In this document: positions 8,678 to 15,946 of the stretch, piece after piece
How the letters are laid out: each line of letters begins with the position of its first letter
Numbering within the stretch: the stretch's first letter is position 1
Assembly (NCBI RefSeq): GCF_000159135.1
Contig: NZ_GG667520.1
Location: 486,415-522,783 of the forward strand
Origin: Corynebacterium striatum ATCC 6940
GTDB taxonomy: Bacteria > Actinomycetota > Actinomycetes > Mycobacteriales > Mycobacteriaceae
Reading direction: 5' to 3'
DNA: 36,369 bases
Notes under the pieces: generated by a model
Database searches by the model: none
Seen by the model: only the letters and a program-made list of their open reading frames with translations
Told to the model about the DNA's origin: nothing
Made by a program: the position numbers and the translations under genes

Positions 8678-9046
8678 TTAGAATGCGAATACTCGCATCA
8701 TGATTGTGATGGCCACCAGCATGATGATGGCGGTGGGGATCTGCGCGATGATCGGGCCGTACTTGTTCTTCATCTGCAGCAGAGCAGCCGGGACGATGTT
8801 GATGTTTGCGGCCATCGGAGTACACAGAGTGCCGCAGAAGCCAGCCATCATGCCAAATGCGAAAATGGCGGCGGGGTTTCCGTTGAAGTTCTCAACGAGG
8901 ACGGGCCAGCCGATGGCAGCGGTCATGATGGGGAACGCGGCGAAGGCGTTGCCCATGACCACGGTGAACAGCGCGTTGCCCGAGCAGTACGCGATGACGC
9001 TCCAGAGCAGGGCTTCCTGCACAATCGGCTTCGGGGCTTGTAGGGG
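8678..9046 (-). pseudogene. C-terminal remnant of a DUF979-family membrane permease
   Basis: About 115 residues remain, with GNAFAAFPIMTAAIG, GFCGTLCTPMAANINIVP and a final hydrophobic helix, matching the C-terminus of DUF979 integral membrane proteins as I know them (normally about 300 residues and paired with a DUF969 gene). The N-terminal two thirds and any DUF969 partner are missing. The frame reads directly back into the TAG stop of a transposase fragment at 9049-9047, so the junction near 9046 is probably an insertion point. No ribosome-binding site supports the GTG at 9022. Probably not functional. Confidence 0.75.
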
Positions 9047-9189
9047 CTAGGCCGCTGCGGCCTCCCGGGCTGTGGGGCTGTCTCTGTAGAGCTCTCCGCT
9101 GCGCATCATTGCGAACAGGACGTTGAGGCGTCGGCGTAGCTGGCCAGGAATTTGCCGACGTCCATGCCAATGACGAAGCCATAGGCCAT
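9047..9189 (-). mobile_element. Collapsed IS110-family transposase remnant
   Basis: Two pieces of one transposase lie back to back on the minus strand. ATG 9189 begins MAYGFVIGMDVGKF, like the N-terminal DEDD-domain start of IS110-family proteins, and runs out of frame. A second frame, ending at TAG 9049-9047, reads GQLRRRLNVLFAMMRSGELY, like the usual C-terminus of that family. The 300 or so residues between are deleted and the frames do not match. IS110 elements lack terminal inverted repeats, so the borders cannot be placed exactly. Confidence 0.65.
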
Positions 9190-9457
9190 GAGTCTGTGCT
9201 TCCTAGCGATGAGTAGAAAGTTGGATTATTTACGCTTCATCGCTGGGGTGGTCGGACATACTTGCGCTGGCATCCACATTACTGTGAGACCTCGTGCCGC
9301 CTGGGCCGGGTCAGGTTCCTATTGAGCTGTTTGAGTATGTCACTGTCTTCGGCGGCATCACCCCCCCGGATCATTTTCTTAACAGGGACAGGAATAAGCC
9401 ATGCCGAAGCCAGCGACTAGTTCCACTGTCCTTTCGGACGGCGGGAACGGACATAAA
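9190..9457. other. Gene-free stretch, probably insertion-sequence and flank debris
   Basis: No frame here has a start, ribosome-binding site and recognisable product. The open frame across 9294-9566 on the plus strand runs through the terminator of the opposite operon and looks spurious. It holds a run of seven C (9361-9367). The part next to 9189 may be the upstream end of the degraded IS110 element. Confidence 0.4.
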
Positions 9458-9489
9458 CATAGCCCGCCCACTGGGATGGACGGGCTATG
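9458..9489 (-). terminator. Terminator of the uridine operon
   Basis: CATAGCCCG (9458-9466) and CGGGCTATG (9481-9489) are perfect inverted repeats, and the pairing continues inward past one mismatch through CCA/TGG. On the minus strand the hairpin is followed by GTTTATG. It lies 73 bp after the uriH stop. Confidence 0.7.
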
Positions 9490-9562
9490 AATCTTCGGTG
9501 CCCTGGGGTGGAACTACTAACAACGTAATGGGACATTCACGTCCCCCTTGTGCGTTGAGTTC

Positions 9563-10501
9563 CTAACCGATGCGCTTCACCGCATCGACGACCATGGTCC
9601 AGAGCTTATCGAAGTCCAGATCAACCGCCACCTGGGTGGTGCAGTTCGCCGGGGCGGGGGCGCGGAAATCGGCGACGGTCATGCCGGTGGTCAGCGCGCC
9701 GGACAGTTCCACATCCAGTGGTGCCTTGCGGGTGGTGAACACGGTGGGGTCGATGAGGTAGGCCACGGCGCAGGGGTCGTGGACGGGTGGGTTGTCGAAT
9801 CCCTGGGCGTCTTGGTAGTTCTTGCGGAAGGCGTCGAAAAGTGCGACGACGAAGTCGCCCGTCGCGGTGCCCAGTGCGGCGAGTTTTTCCTCCACCTCCG
9901 GGGTGGCCAGCGCCTGGTGGGTGAGATCCAGACCGACCATGGTCAGGGGCCAGGACTCGTTGAAGACGATGTGGGCGGCCTCCGGGTCGATCTTGATGTT
10001 GAATTCCGCGACGGCGGTCCAGTTGCCGACGTGGTAGCCGCCACCCATGAGGACGACCTCCTTGACGCGTTCGGCGATGCGGGGTTCCTTGCGCACCGCC
10101 AGCGCGATGTTGGTCAGCGGGCCGGTGGGAACCAGGGCGACGGTGCCCGGTTCGTTGTTCATCACCGTGTCGATGATGAAGTCCACCGCGTGGGTGTCCT
10201 CAACGCCTACGGTCGGCTCGGGGAGGTCATAGTTGTGGATCTCCATGCCGGTGTCGCCGTGGATGTCCTCGGCGACCTCGATGGGGCGGACCAGCGGGCG
10301 GGTCACGCCCGGGTAGATCGGGGTGTCCATGCCTGCGATGGTGGCCACGACACGGGCGTTGTGGGTGACCTTGGCCAGGGTCTGGTTGCCGCCGACGGTG
10401 GTGATACCGAGTAGCTCGATGTCCGGGTTGCCGTGGGCGAGCAGCATGGCGACGGCGTCATCGTGTCCGGGATCACAGTCGAGGATGATCTTGGTGGTCA
10501 T
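9563..10501 (-). CDS. uriH: Uridine-preferring nucleoside hydrolase
   Basis: Cleaves uridine to uracil and ribose, releasing sugar for the co-encoded ribokinase. The 312-aa protein begins with the inosine-uridine hydrolase signature DCDPGHDDA (8-16), whose aspartates hold Ca2+ and the ribose hydroxyls; VLMGGGY and HDPCAVAYL supply the other metal and base-site residues. AGGAG seven bases before ATG 10501 decides the start; the longer frame adds MRIRSFT without support. It is last in uriR-rbsK1-uriT-uriH, 17 bp after uriT, and is followed by a terminator. The name rests on the same gene order in C. glutamicum; exact nucleoside preference is inferred. Confidence 0.9.
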   Translation of the reverse strand: MTTKIILDCDPGHDDAVAMLLAHGNPDIELLGITTVGGNQTLAKVTHNARVVATIAGMDTPIYPGVTRPLVRPIEVAEDIHGDTGMEIHNYDLPEPTVGVEDTHAVDFIIDTVMNNEPGTVALVPTGPLTNIALAVRKEPRIAERVKEVVLMGGGYHVGNWTAVAEFNIKIDPEAAHIVFNESWPLTMVGLDLTHQALATPEVEEKLAALGTATGDFVVALFDAFRKNYQDAQGFDNPPVHDPCAVAYLIDPTVFTTRKAPLDVELSGALTTGMTVADFRAPAPANCTTQVAVDLDFDKLWTMVVDAVKRIG

Positions 10502-10518
10502 GGTGAAACTCCTAATTC

Positions 10519-12000
10519 TCAAAGTGCGGGGTTAGTTGCCCACGGGGCGGTATCGGTGGTGTCGGTGGCATTGGCAGCCAGGTTTCTGGCCGCCACGGTA
10601 TCGGTGATGGATTCCGGGCGTGGGATGAGCAGGGAGCACAGGAACGCCAGCGCCAGGATGATCACACCGGCCCACATACCGGCGGCGTACCCACCGTTGC
10701 TGTCCCCGAAGCTGGTGGACACCGCGAAGAGGATGGCAAAGGAGATACCCGCACCGAGGTTGAAGGCGCCGGCGTTCATACCCGGCAGGTACCCCTGGTT
10801 GTCGGCGGGGGAGAGCACCACACCGAGTCCGTTGAGCATGATGTTGGCGATACCGGCGTAGGTGATACCCACGAAGGTGGAGATCCCCAGGTACGCCAGG
10901 TTGGAGGTGCTGCCCACGAGGAAGGTGGCACCGGCGACACCGATGATGGTGGCGGCGATACCGATCTGCAGGACGATCTTGTAGCCGAATTTGCCGGCGA
11001 GAATACCGGCGACGGGCCCGAAGACCAGGCCGGCCAGGGCATACGGGGTCAAGGTCCACCAGGAGACCACACCGGCGGACATGCCCGCACCATGGGTGGC
11101 GTCCTGCGCGAGGTTGGGCAGCAGACCGTTCATGATGGCGAACACACCGGTCATGGTCAACAGGGTGGTCAGCAGCAGCGCCCAGGTGCGGCGCTGGCCG
11201 AGGTACTCGATGCTGACCAGGGGGTTCTTAACACGCTTTTCAATGTTGTAGAAGGCGACGATGCCGATGATGCCGATTGCGAACAGGGCGATGACGAGGA
11301 ACCAGTTGGCGTCGGCAAGCTTGCCGGCCTCGTTGAAGGCGGTCAGCAGGGCACCGATGGACACGGCGAGCGGCAGCACACCGAGCCAGTCCATCTTCGG
11401 GGTGGTCTCGGCGGTGGATTCCTTCACACCGAAGGACAGGGCCAGGGCGGCCGCCACGCAGAACACGGCCATGACCCAGAAGATGGACCGGAAGCCGAAG
11501 TGTTCCGCCAGCCAGCCACCGGCGATCGCGTCGACGCCACCGATACCACCGTTGATGGAGGTGATTACACCCAGCAGTAGTGCGTACTGCTTCTCATTGG
11601 GCACATGCTGGCGCAGGATGATCAGACACAGCGGCACGGTGGGACCGGCCACACCCTGGATCAGACGTCCCAGGAACAACACGGTGACATTGGGGGCGAG
11701 TGCCGCGACGAGACAGCCGATGCCGGTGACGATCATCATGCCGATCAGCACCTTGCGGCGGCCGATGAGGTCACCCCAGCGCGGCAGGAAGAGGGAGAAC
11801 AGGGCGGCCGCGGTGAAGAACGCGGTCTGGGTCATACCGATCTGGGCGGGGGTCGCATTCAGTTCGACCTCCATGGTGGCCAGGGCCGGAGCGAGCATGG
11901 AGGCATTGAGCTGGAAGGCGAACACCGCCACCAGCAGGGCGATCATCAGCGGGATGATCGCAGCGGCCGGGGCTTTCCTCGGTTCGATGATGGTTGACAT
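10519..12000 (-). CDS. uriT: Major facilitator superfamily uridine/ribonucleoside transporter
   Basis: A 493-aa membrane permease with about 14 predicted hydrophobic helices, of the DHA2-like drug:proton antiporter branch. The MFS signature between helices 2 and 3 reads RWGDLIGRRKVLIG, and a second basic loop follows the central helices. Its place between a ribokinase and a uridine hydrolase indicates uptake of uridine or a related nucleoside, as for the C. glutamicum gene of the same context. Start ATG 12000 (MSTIIEPRK) is chosen: the longer open frame adds a low-complexity Pro/Arg/Ser extension that lies over the rbsK1 3' end and is its shadow. GAGAG upstream is a modest ribosome-binding site. 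Confidence 0.88.
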   Translation of the reverse strand: MSTIIEPRKAPAAAIIPLMIALLVAVFAFQLNASMLAPALATMEVELNATPAQIGMTQTAFFTAAALFSLFLPRWGDLIGRRKVLIGMMIVTGIGCLVAALAPNVTVLFLGRLIQGVAGPTVPLCLIILRQHVPNEKQYALLLGVITSINGGIGGVDAIAGGWLAEHFGFRSIFWVMAVFCVAAALALSFGVKESTAETTPKMDWLGVLPLAVSIGALLTAFNEAGKLADANWFLVIALFAIGIIGIVAFYNIEKRVKNPLVSIEYLGQRRTWALLLTTLLTMTGVFAIMNGLLPNLAQDATHGAGMSAGVVSWWTLTPYALAGLVFGPVAGILAGKFGYKIVLQIGIAATIIGVAGATFLVGSTSNLAYLGISTFVGITYAGIANIMLNGLGVVLSPADNQGYLPGMNAGAFNLGAGISFAILFAVSTSFGDSNGGYAAGMWAGVIILALAFLCSLLIPRPESITDTVAARNLAANATDTTDTAPWATNPAL

Positions 12001-12025
12001 GGTTACTCTCGTTTCGGTGGGGGAG

Positions 12026-12955
12026 TTAAGCGGTGACTGTGGGTAGGTCGTCGACAAGCGTGGGGTAGGAGGCCTGCGTGCCGCGGCGGGTGGCGGCGAA
12101 CGCACCGACGCGGGCGGCGAAGCGGGCGGCCTCCACCAGGGAGTGGCCGTCGGCGAGCTTTGCGACGAGCGCACCCGCGAACGCATCGCCACTGCCGGTG
12201 GTGTCCACCGCCTCAACGGTGGGGGTCGGGATCGCGGTGAGGCCCTCGGCGTCACCGACTAGGGCGCCATCGGCACCGAGGGTCATGACCACGGTGGGGA
12301 AACCCTGACCCAGCAGGGCTGCCACCAGGGTGGACGGATCGGTTTCGGGGGTGGGTGCACCGAGCATCTCCAGCACGAGGGCACCCTCGTGCTCATTGAC
12401 CAGGAGGGGATTCGCCTGACGGAGCTGCTCATGGCCGACCGGGACCACAGGCGCGAGGTTGATCACCACCCGACCCTGCGCCAGGTCCACCGCGCGGTTA
12501 AAACCATCGGCGGGGATCTCACCCTGCAGCAGGACGATGCCGGCCTGTTCAATGAGCCGGGCATGCCGGTCCACATAGCCGGCGTCCATGCTGGCATTCG
12601 CGCCGGGCACGACGATGATGGTGTTCTCACCGTCATCGGCCACCGTGATCACGGCCAGACCGGTGGGGCCGTCGACGGTGTGGACTGCGGACATGTCAGC
12701 GCCGGAGGCACGCATGTGCACCAGGGCGGAGTCAGCCATGGTATCGGAACCCACCGCACCGACCATGTGGACCTCCGCACCGAGCTGGGCGGCGGCCACG
12801 GCCTGATTGGCGCCCTTGCCGCCGGCACTGATCTCACCACCGCCGCCGAGGAGGGTCTCACCGGGGTGGGGGTGGCGGTGGACCGTGGTGGTCAGATCCG
12901 CGTTGATGGATCCGACAACAACAATGGAACCGGGTGAACCGGGTATGTCAGTCAT
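12026..12955 (-). CDS. rbsK1: Ribokinase
   Basis: Phosphorylates ribose to ribose 5-phosphate for the pentose phosphate pathway. This 309-aa PfkB-family protein has the N-terminal sugar-binding motif (GSINADLTTTV, then GGKGANQAVAAAQLG) and the C-terminal signature DTTGSGDAFAGAL with the catalytic aspartate. Its ATG overlaps the uriR stop as ATGA, indicating translational coupling, and uriT follows 25 bp downstream. In this operon the substrate is ribose released from uridine by UriH. No separate rbs ribose transport genes are in the window. Confidence 0.93.
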   Translation of the reverse strand: MTDIPGSPGSIVVVGSINADLTTTVHRHPHPGETLLGGGGEISAGGKGANQAVAAAQLGAEVHMVGAVGSDTMADSALVHMRASGADMSAVHTVDGPTGLAVITVADDGENTIIVVPGANASMDAGYVDRHARLIEQAGIVLLQGEIPADGFNRAVDLAQGRVVINLAPVVPVGHEQLRQANPLLVNEHEGALVLEMLGAPTPETDPSTLVAALLGQGFPTVVMTLGADGALVGDAEGLTAIPTPTVEAVDTTGSGDAFAGALVAKLADGHSLVEAARFAARVGAFAATRRGTQASYPTLVDDLPTVTA

Positions 12956-13974
12956 GCTTGTGGGCCTTTCATGAGGGAATCACCCTGGATCAGGATAGTG
13001 GGTGTGACAAGGTGCGTCTGGGTGGATTCGGTAGGTTTGGTGCCTGTCAGCAGCCCGTGCAGGACGGTGAAGGCCTGCCGGGCCATGACGTCCACCTGCT
13101 GGTCGATGACCGTCAGGGGCCGTGGTTGCAGGGCGAAGACGGGTTGGTTGTCGAAACCGATCACGCTGATGCCCTCGCCGATACTCAGGCCCGCCCGGTG
13201 GCAGGCCTGGAGCACCCCGATGGTCATCATGGTGTCCCCGGCGACCAGTGCGCGGGCCCCGTGGTTGAGTAGGTGGGTGGCACCCTGATAGCCCTGCTCC
13301 TGTTCGAACCCACCATGGAAGACCAGCTGCGGTTCCCGTTCGTTGTTCCGGCAAGCCTGCTGGAAGGCTTCCAGGCGGGCACGTCCCGTGGAGGTGCTCA
13401 GCGGCCCGGAGAGGTAACCGATCGGCAGGGCATGGTGCTCCACCAGCAGCGATACCGCGGCGTCCATGCCGGGTTGCGGATCGGAGATGACGGTGGGGAT
13501 GGGGGATCCGGTGAGTTCTCGGTCGATGAGGACCAAGGGCATGCCCTGGGCGTGCAGGTTGTTCAGTTGGTCCGCGCAGGCTTCATCGGGCACGCAGATG
13601 ATGCCGTCCACCCCGTGGCTGGCAAGGAAGGCCAGGGAGGCGGCCATGGTCTCCGGGCGCTCATCGGTGTCGGTGATGATGGTGGCCAGACCGGCACCCT
13701 CGGCTGCGTTCTGCACGGCGGAGACCATGGTGGCGAAATAGGGGTTGATCAGGCTGGGCACCACTATCCCGATGGTGTTGCTGCGTGAGCTCTGCAGGGC
13801 CCGGGCCTGGGCGTTGGGGAGATATCCCATCTCCGCGGCCAGGGCCTGGATGCGCGTGCGGGTGGTGGTGGCCACCGCGGGGTTGTTCGCCATGGCGCGG
13901 GAGGCGGTGGCGATGGAGACACCGGCGCGCTGGGCCACGTCCTTGAGGGTGGGACGGCCGTGTTCTGCTGCCAT
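12952..13974 (-). CDS. uriR: LacI-family regulator of the uridine operon
   Basis: A 340-aa LacI/GalR repressor. Residues 10-35 form the helix-turn-helix and hinge (TLKDVAQRAGVSIATASRAM), followed by a periplasmic-binding-protein-like effector domain (IGIVVPSLINPYFATMVSAV; later VISDPQPGMDAAVSLL). ATG 13974 is chosen because GGGGTG lies just upstream and it puts the helix-turn-helix at the usual distance from the N-terminus; the longer frame runs through the operator and promoter. As first gene of its operon it is probably autoregulated through the palindrome at 14016-14029. In C. glutamicum the paralogue RbsR also acts on this operon, so cross-control is possible. Confidence 0.9.
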   Translation of the reverse strand: MAAEHGRPTLKDVAQRAGVSIATASRAMANNPAVATTTRTRIQALAAEMGYLPNAQARALQSSRSNTIGIVVPSLINPYFATMVSAVQNAAEGAGLATIITDTDERPETMAASLAFLASHGVDGIICVPDEACADQLNNLHAQGMPLVLIDRELTGSPIPTVISDPQPGMDAAVSLLVEHHALPIGYLSGPLSTSTGRARLEAFQQACRNNEREPQLVFHGGFEQEQGYQGATHLLNHGARALVAGDTMMTIGVLQACHRAGLSIGEGISVIGFDNQPVFALQPRPLTVIDQQVDVMARQAFTVLHGLLTGTKPTESTQTHLVTPTILIQGDSLMKGPQA

Positions 13975-14015
13975 GATGGTCACCCCGCTTCGCCCTGTGG
14001 TGTGCAAACGATTGA

Positions 14016-14029
14016 TGTAAACGTTTACA
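14016..14029. promoter_or_regulatory. LacI-type operator TGTAAACGTTTACA
   Basis: A perfect 14-bp palindrome with central CG, the form bound by LacI/GalR regulators. It lies 42 bp upstream of the uriR ATG, where the promoter should be, so binding would block the whole uri operon. It is the only site of this type I found. Confidence 0.85.
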
Positions 14030-14105
14030 ATTTGTTGAATCCACCCTATTTCCTCACCACCGGTTCCAGCAAGGGGGGCACTCTGACGGGGGGTGGAAAC
14101 AGCTC

Positions 14106-14134
14106 CGACCCCGCCGCGGGGAGCGACGGGGTCG
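14106..14134. repeat. Inverted repeat CGACCCCG/CGGGGTCG
   Basis: Eight perfectly paired bases with a 13-nt loop lie between the uriR promoter and the end of the Asp-rich gene. It could help end transcription entering from 14234; no U-tract follows. Confidence 0.4.
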
Positions 14135-14162
14135 CAGGCATTGGGGGGGATAGGAACGCGGA

Positions 14163-14188
14163 AGCCGCGCAAGCGAATGTGCGCGGCT
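14163..14188 (-). terminator. GC-rich hairpin downstream of the Asp-rich gene
   Basis: AGCCGCGCA and TGCGCGGCT pair perfectly over nine bases around an 8-nt loop, 45 bp after the Asp-rich gene stop. No T-run follows, so it is at best a U-less terminator. Confidence 0.4.
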
Positions 14189-14233
14189 AGGAGGATGGTG
14201 GGCGCGGCGGGCTACCGCGCGGGGTCGGATGTC

Positions 14234-14506
14234 TTAGTCTTCGAAGCGGTCGTCGTCGTCATCGTCATCGCCGTCATCCTCGTCATCGTCGTTGTCATCT
14301 CGGTCATCCCAGTCGTCGCGGTCATCGTCCAGATCGCCCCAGTCATCACGGTCGTCGTCGAGGTCGGCTGGGGAAGTGGCCGCGGGAGTTGGCTCGGGGG
14401 CATCGTCAGCGCCGGCGGTGCCTAAAGCCACGACAGCGGCGGCAAGGACGCCGTTGCGCAGGCGGCGGGTGGTGGTTGCGGTCTTGGAGGTCGGAGTGGA
14501 GTGCAT
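14234..14506 (-). CDS. Small exported aspartate-rich protein, 90 aa
   Basis: I do not recognise the family. Residues 1-18 are basic (RRLRN), 19-31 hydrophobic (VLAAAVVALGTA), and AGA before Asp34 resembles a signal peptidase site, so export is likely. The rest is a Pro/Ala linker then an extremely acidic tail: 29 of the last 43 residues are Asp. It contains two near-copies of a decapeptide, LDDDRDDWGD and LDDDRDDWDD. Such a tail could bind Ca2+ or other cations, or basic peptides or wall components; this is inference. AAAGGA seven bases before ATG 14506 supports the start. It stands alone between the uri operon and the glycerate kinase pseudogene. The long open frame on the other strand is a by-product of the GAY codons. 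Confidence 0.7.
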   Translation of the reverse strand: MHSTPTSKTATTTRRLRNGVLAAAVVALGTAGADDAPEPTPAATSPADLDDDRDDWGDLDDDRDDWDDRDDNDDDEDDGDDDDDDDRFED

Positions 14507-14696
14507 GAGGTGTCCTTTCCCAGTCCCGGCCCCCGGTGCGGGCCGGTGCTGTGTGTTGTGGTGTTGTGGGGTGACCTTCGCGGTCATGATCCAGTATGGG
14601 GACCGGTCATGAAAGGGCGATGAAGCCAACATGAGAGGATCTTCATCTAAATTAATGGGCGTTGAGCTTCGGAAATGAGGAGGGGAGTGGCGGCGG

Positions 14697-15754
14697 TTAG
14701 GCCGCGGGAAGGGCGGTGACGGGCGCGTGGTAGCGCTCGCGGAGCTTGGCCTCCGTGCGGCCGGCGACGGCGGAGCCAAGCTGGAGCATGTGCATGGCGC
14801 GCTCCGCGGCGACGAGGAAGGGATGGCCTTGGGAGACGGCATCGGAAAGCTCCATGGGCACTGTCATGATGCGCTGGATGGCGGCAATGCCGCAGTCATG
14901 GACCGCGGGCGCGCCGTGGCCGAGGGAACCGGCGAGCGCGAGAACCGGGACGCCGGAGTCCTGGCAGCGGCGCGCGATTTCCGCGGGGACCTTGCCGCGC
15001 GGGGTCTGGAAGTCAATGGCGCCCTCGGCGGTGATGACGACGTCCGCCCGCGTGAGCAGCTCATCCAACTCCTCATCGAGCAGGACCTAGAAGCGGTTGC
15101 GCGCCTGCGCGCCGAGGGCCATGAGCCCCGCGCCCAAGCATCCCAATACCCCGTGCCCGGCCCCGTCACAATGTTCGCCGCTGGCTGGAAATGGTCGTGG
15201 AGCAGTCGGGCGAAGTTCTCCAGGCCTGCTTCAAGCTCCTCGACTTGTTGGGGAGTCGCCTCCTTCTGCGGGCCGAAGACACGGGCGACGCCGCGCTTAC
15301 CGGTGAGCACGTTGAGGATATTGCAGGCGAGGATGATGTCGACGTCGTTCAGGCGCGGGTACAGCTCGTCGGTGTCAAGACTGCGTGCGTGGCGGAGGTT
15401 TGCGCCGCCGGGTGCGAGTTCGTTTCCGTGTTCGTCCTCGGTTGTCACGCCCAGCGCGGCGAGCGCGCCGGCGCCGCCGTCCGAGGTGCCCGAGTCCCCG
15501 CAGCCGACGATGATGGTCTCGATATCGCGGTCGAGGAGGTGGCGGAGGAGCTCGCCCACGCCGTAGGTGGTGGTCGCGCCGGGGTCGCGCAGGTCCTGCG
15601 GCACGAGGGAGAGGCCTGCGCAGGAGGCCATCTCGATGACGGTGAGGCGTCGCGCGGGGAACTCGACCCACTGGGCGGTGACCTGTTGTCCGACGGGTCC
15701 GGTGACTTCTAGGGTGTGTGTCACCGCGCCGGGGCGGGCGGCGAGGATTTCGAC
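14697..15754 (-). pseudogene. Glycerate kinase (GlxK/GarK family), degenerate
   Basis: The segments are those of the glycerate kinase family, which normally has about 370-380 residues: GCGDSGTSDGGAGALAALG, the NVLTGKRGVARVFGPQKGA-like region (here GPQKEAT), and ITAEGAIDFQTPRGKVP. Three lesions break it. The first 60-70 residues (the usual MRIVLAPDSFKGSLSA region) are missing and an in-frame TGA precedes the remnant at 15757. One base appears lost in a G-run at 15149-15152 (four C on the plus strand), shifting frame after VTGPGTG. A TAG (15089-15087) then interrupts the restored frame between ARNRF and VLLDEEL. The C-terminal part (14697-15068) could be translated alone but would lack the active site. 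Confidence 0.85.
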
Positions 15755-15934
15755 TCAGGCTGTTCTGCAATCTTGCTCTCGTCACGGTATCCCAAGACAT
15801 TACTTTGGGGCGCAGATTTCCTATCTTCGGCTGCCTGAAATTGTGGAGAATGAGTTCTATTTGGGCCCGGCCTTGGATAAAGAATGGCCGACGAAATCGT
15901 ACTCAGGCATGACTACTTAACTCGTCGAACCGGA

Positions 15935-15940
15935 TAGCGT
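15935..15940 (+). promoter_or_regulatory. Putative -10 box TAGCGT for the two-component operon
   Basis: TAGCGT is followed after 6 nt by the GTG at 15947, consistent with a leaderless transcript; there is no properly spaced ribosome-binding site. Confidence 0.4.
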
Positions 15941-15946
15941 AGAGGC

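Noticed and set aside
9294..9566. Plus-strand 90-codon frame
   Set aside because: It runs through the uri terminator hairpin, has no ribosome-binding site and no recognisable sequence.
10519..12255. A 578-aa version of the MFS transporter
   Set aside because: The extra N-terminus is Pro/Arg/Ser low-complexity sequence overlying the ribokinase 3' end; ATG 12000 starts right before the first helix.
12952..14172. A 406-aa version of the LacI regulator
   Set aside because: The extension runs through the operator and promoter; LacI proteins have the helix-turn-helix at the very N-terminus.
14093..14425. Plus-strand hydrophobic frame with long Val/Ile runs
   Set aside because: It is the complement of the GAY-rich Asp codons of the acidic protein and has no start signal.
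15755..15934. Possible small gene between the glycerate kinase remnant and the sensor kinase
   Set aside because: All frames are short or lack starts with ribosome-binding sites; I see only likely debris of the missing kinase N-terminus or its flank.
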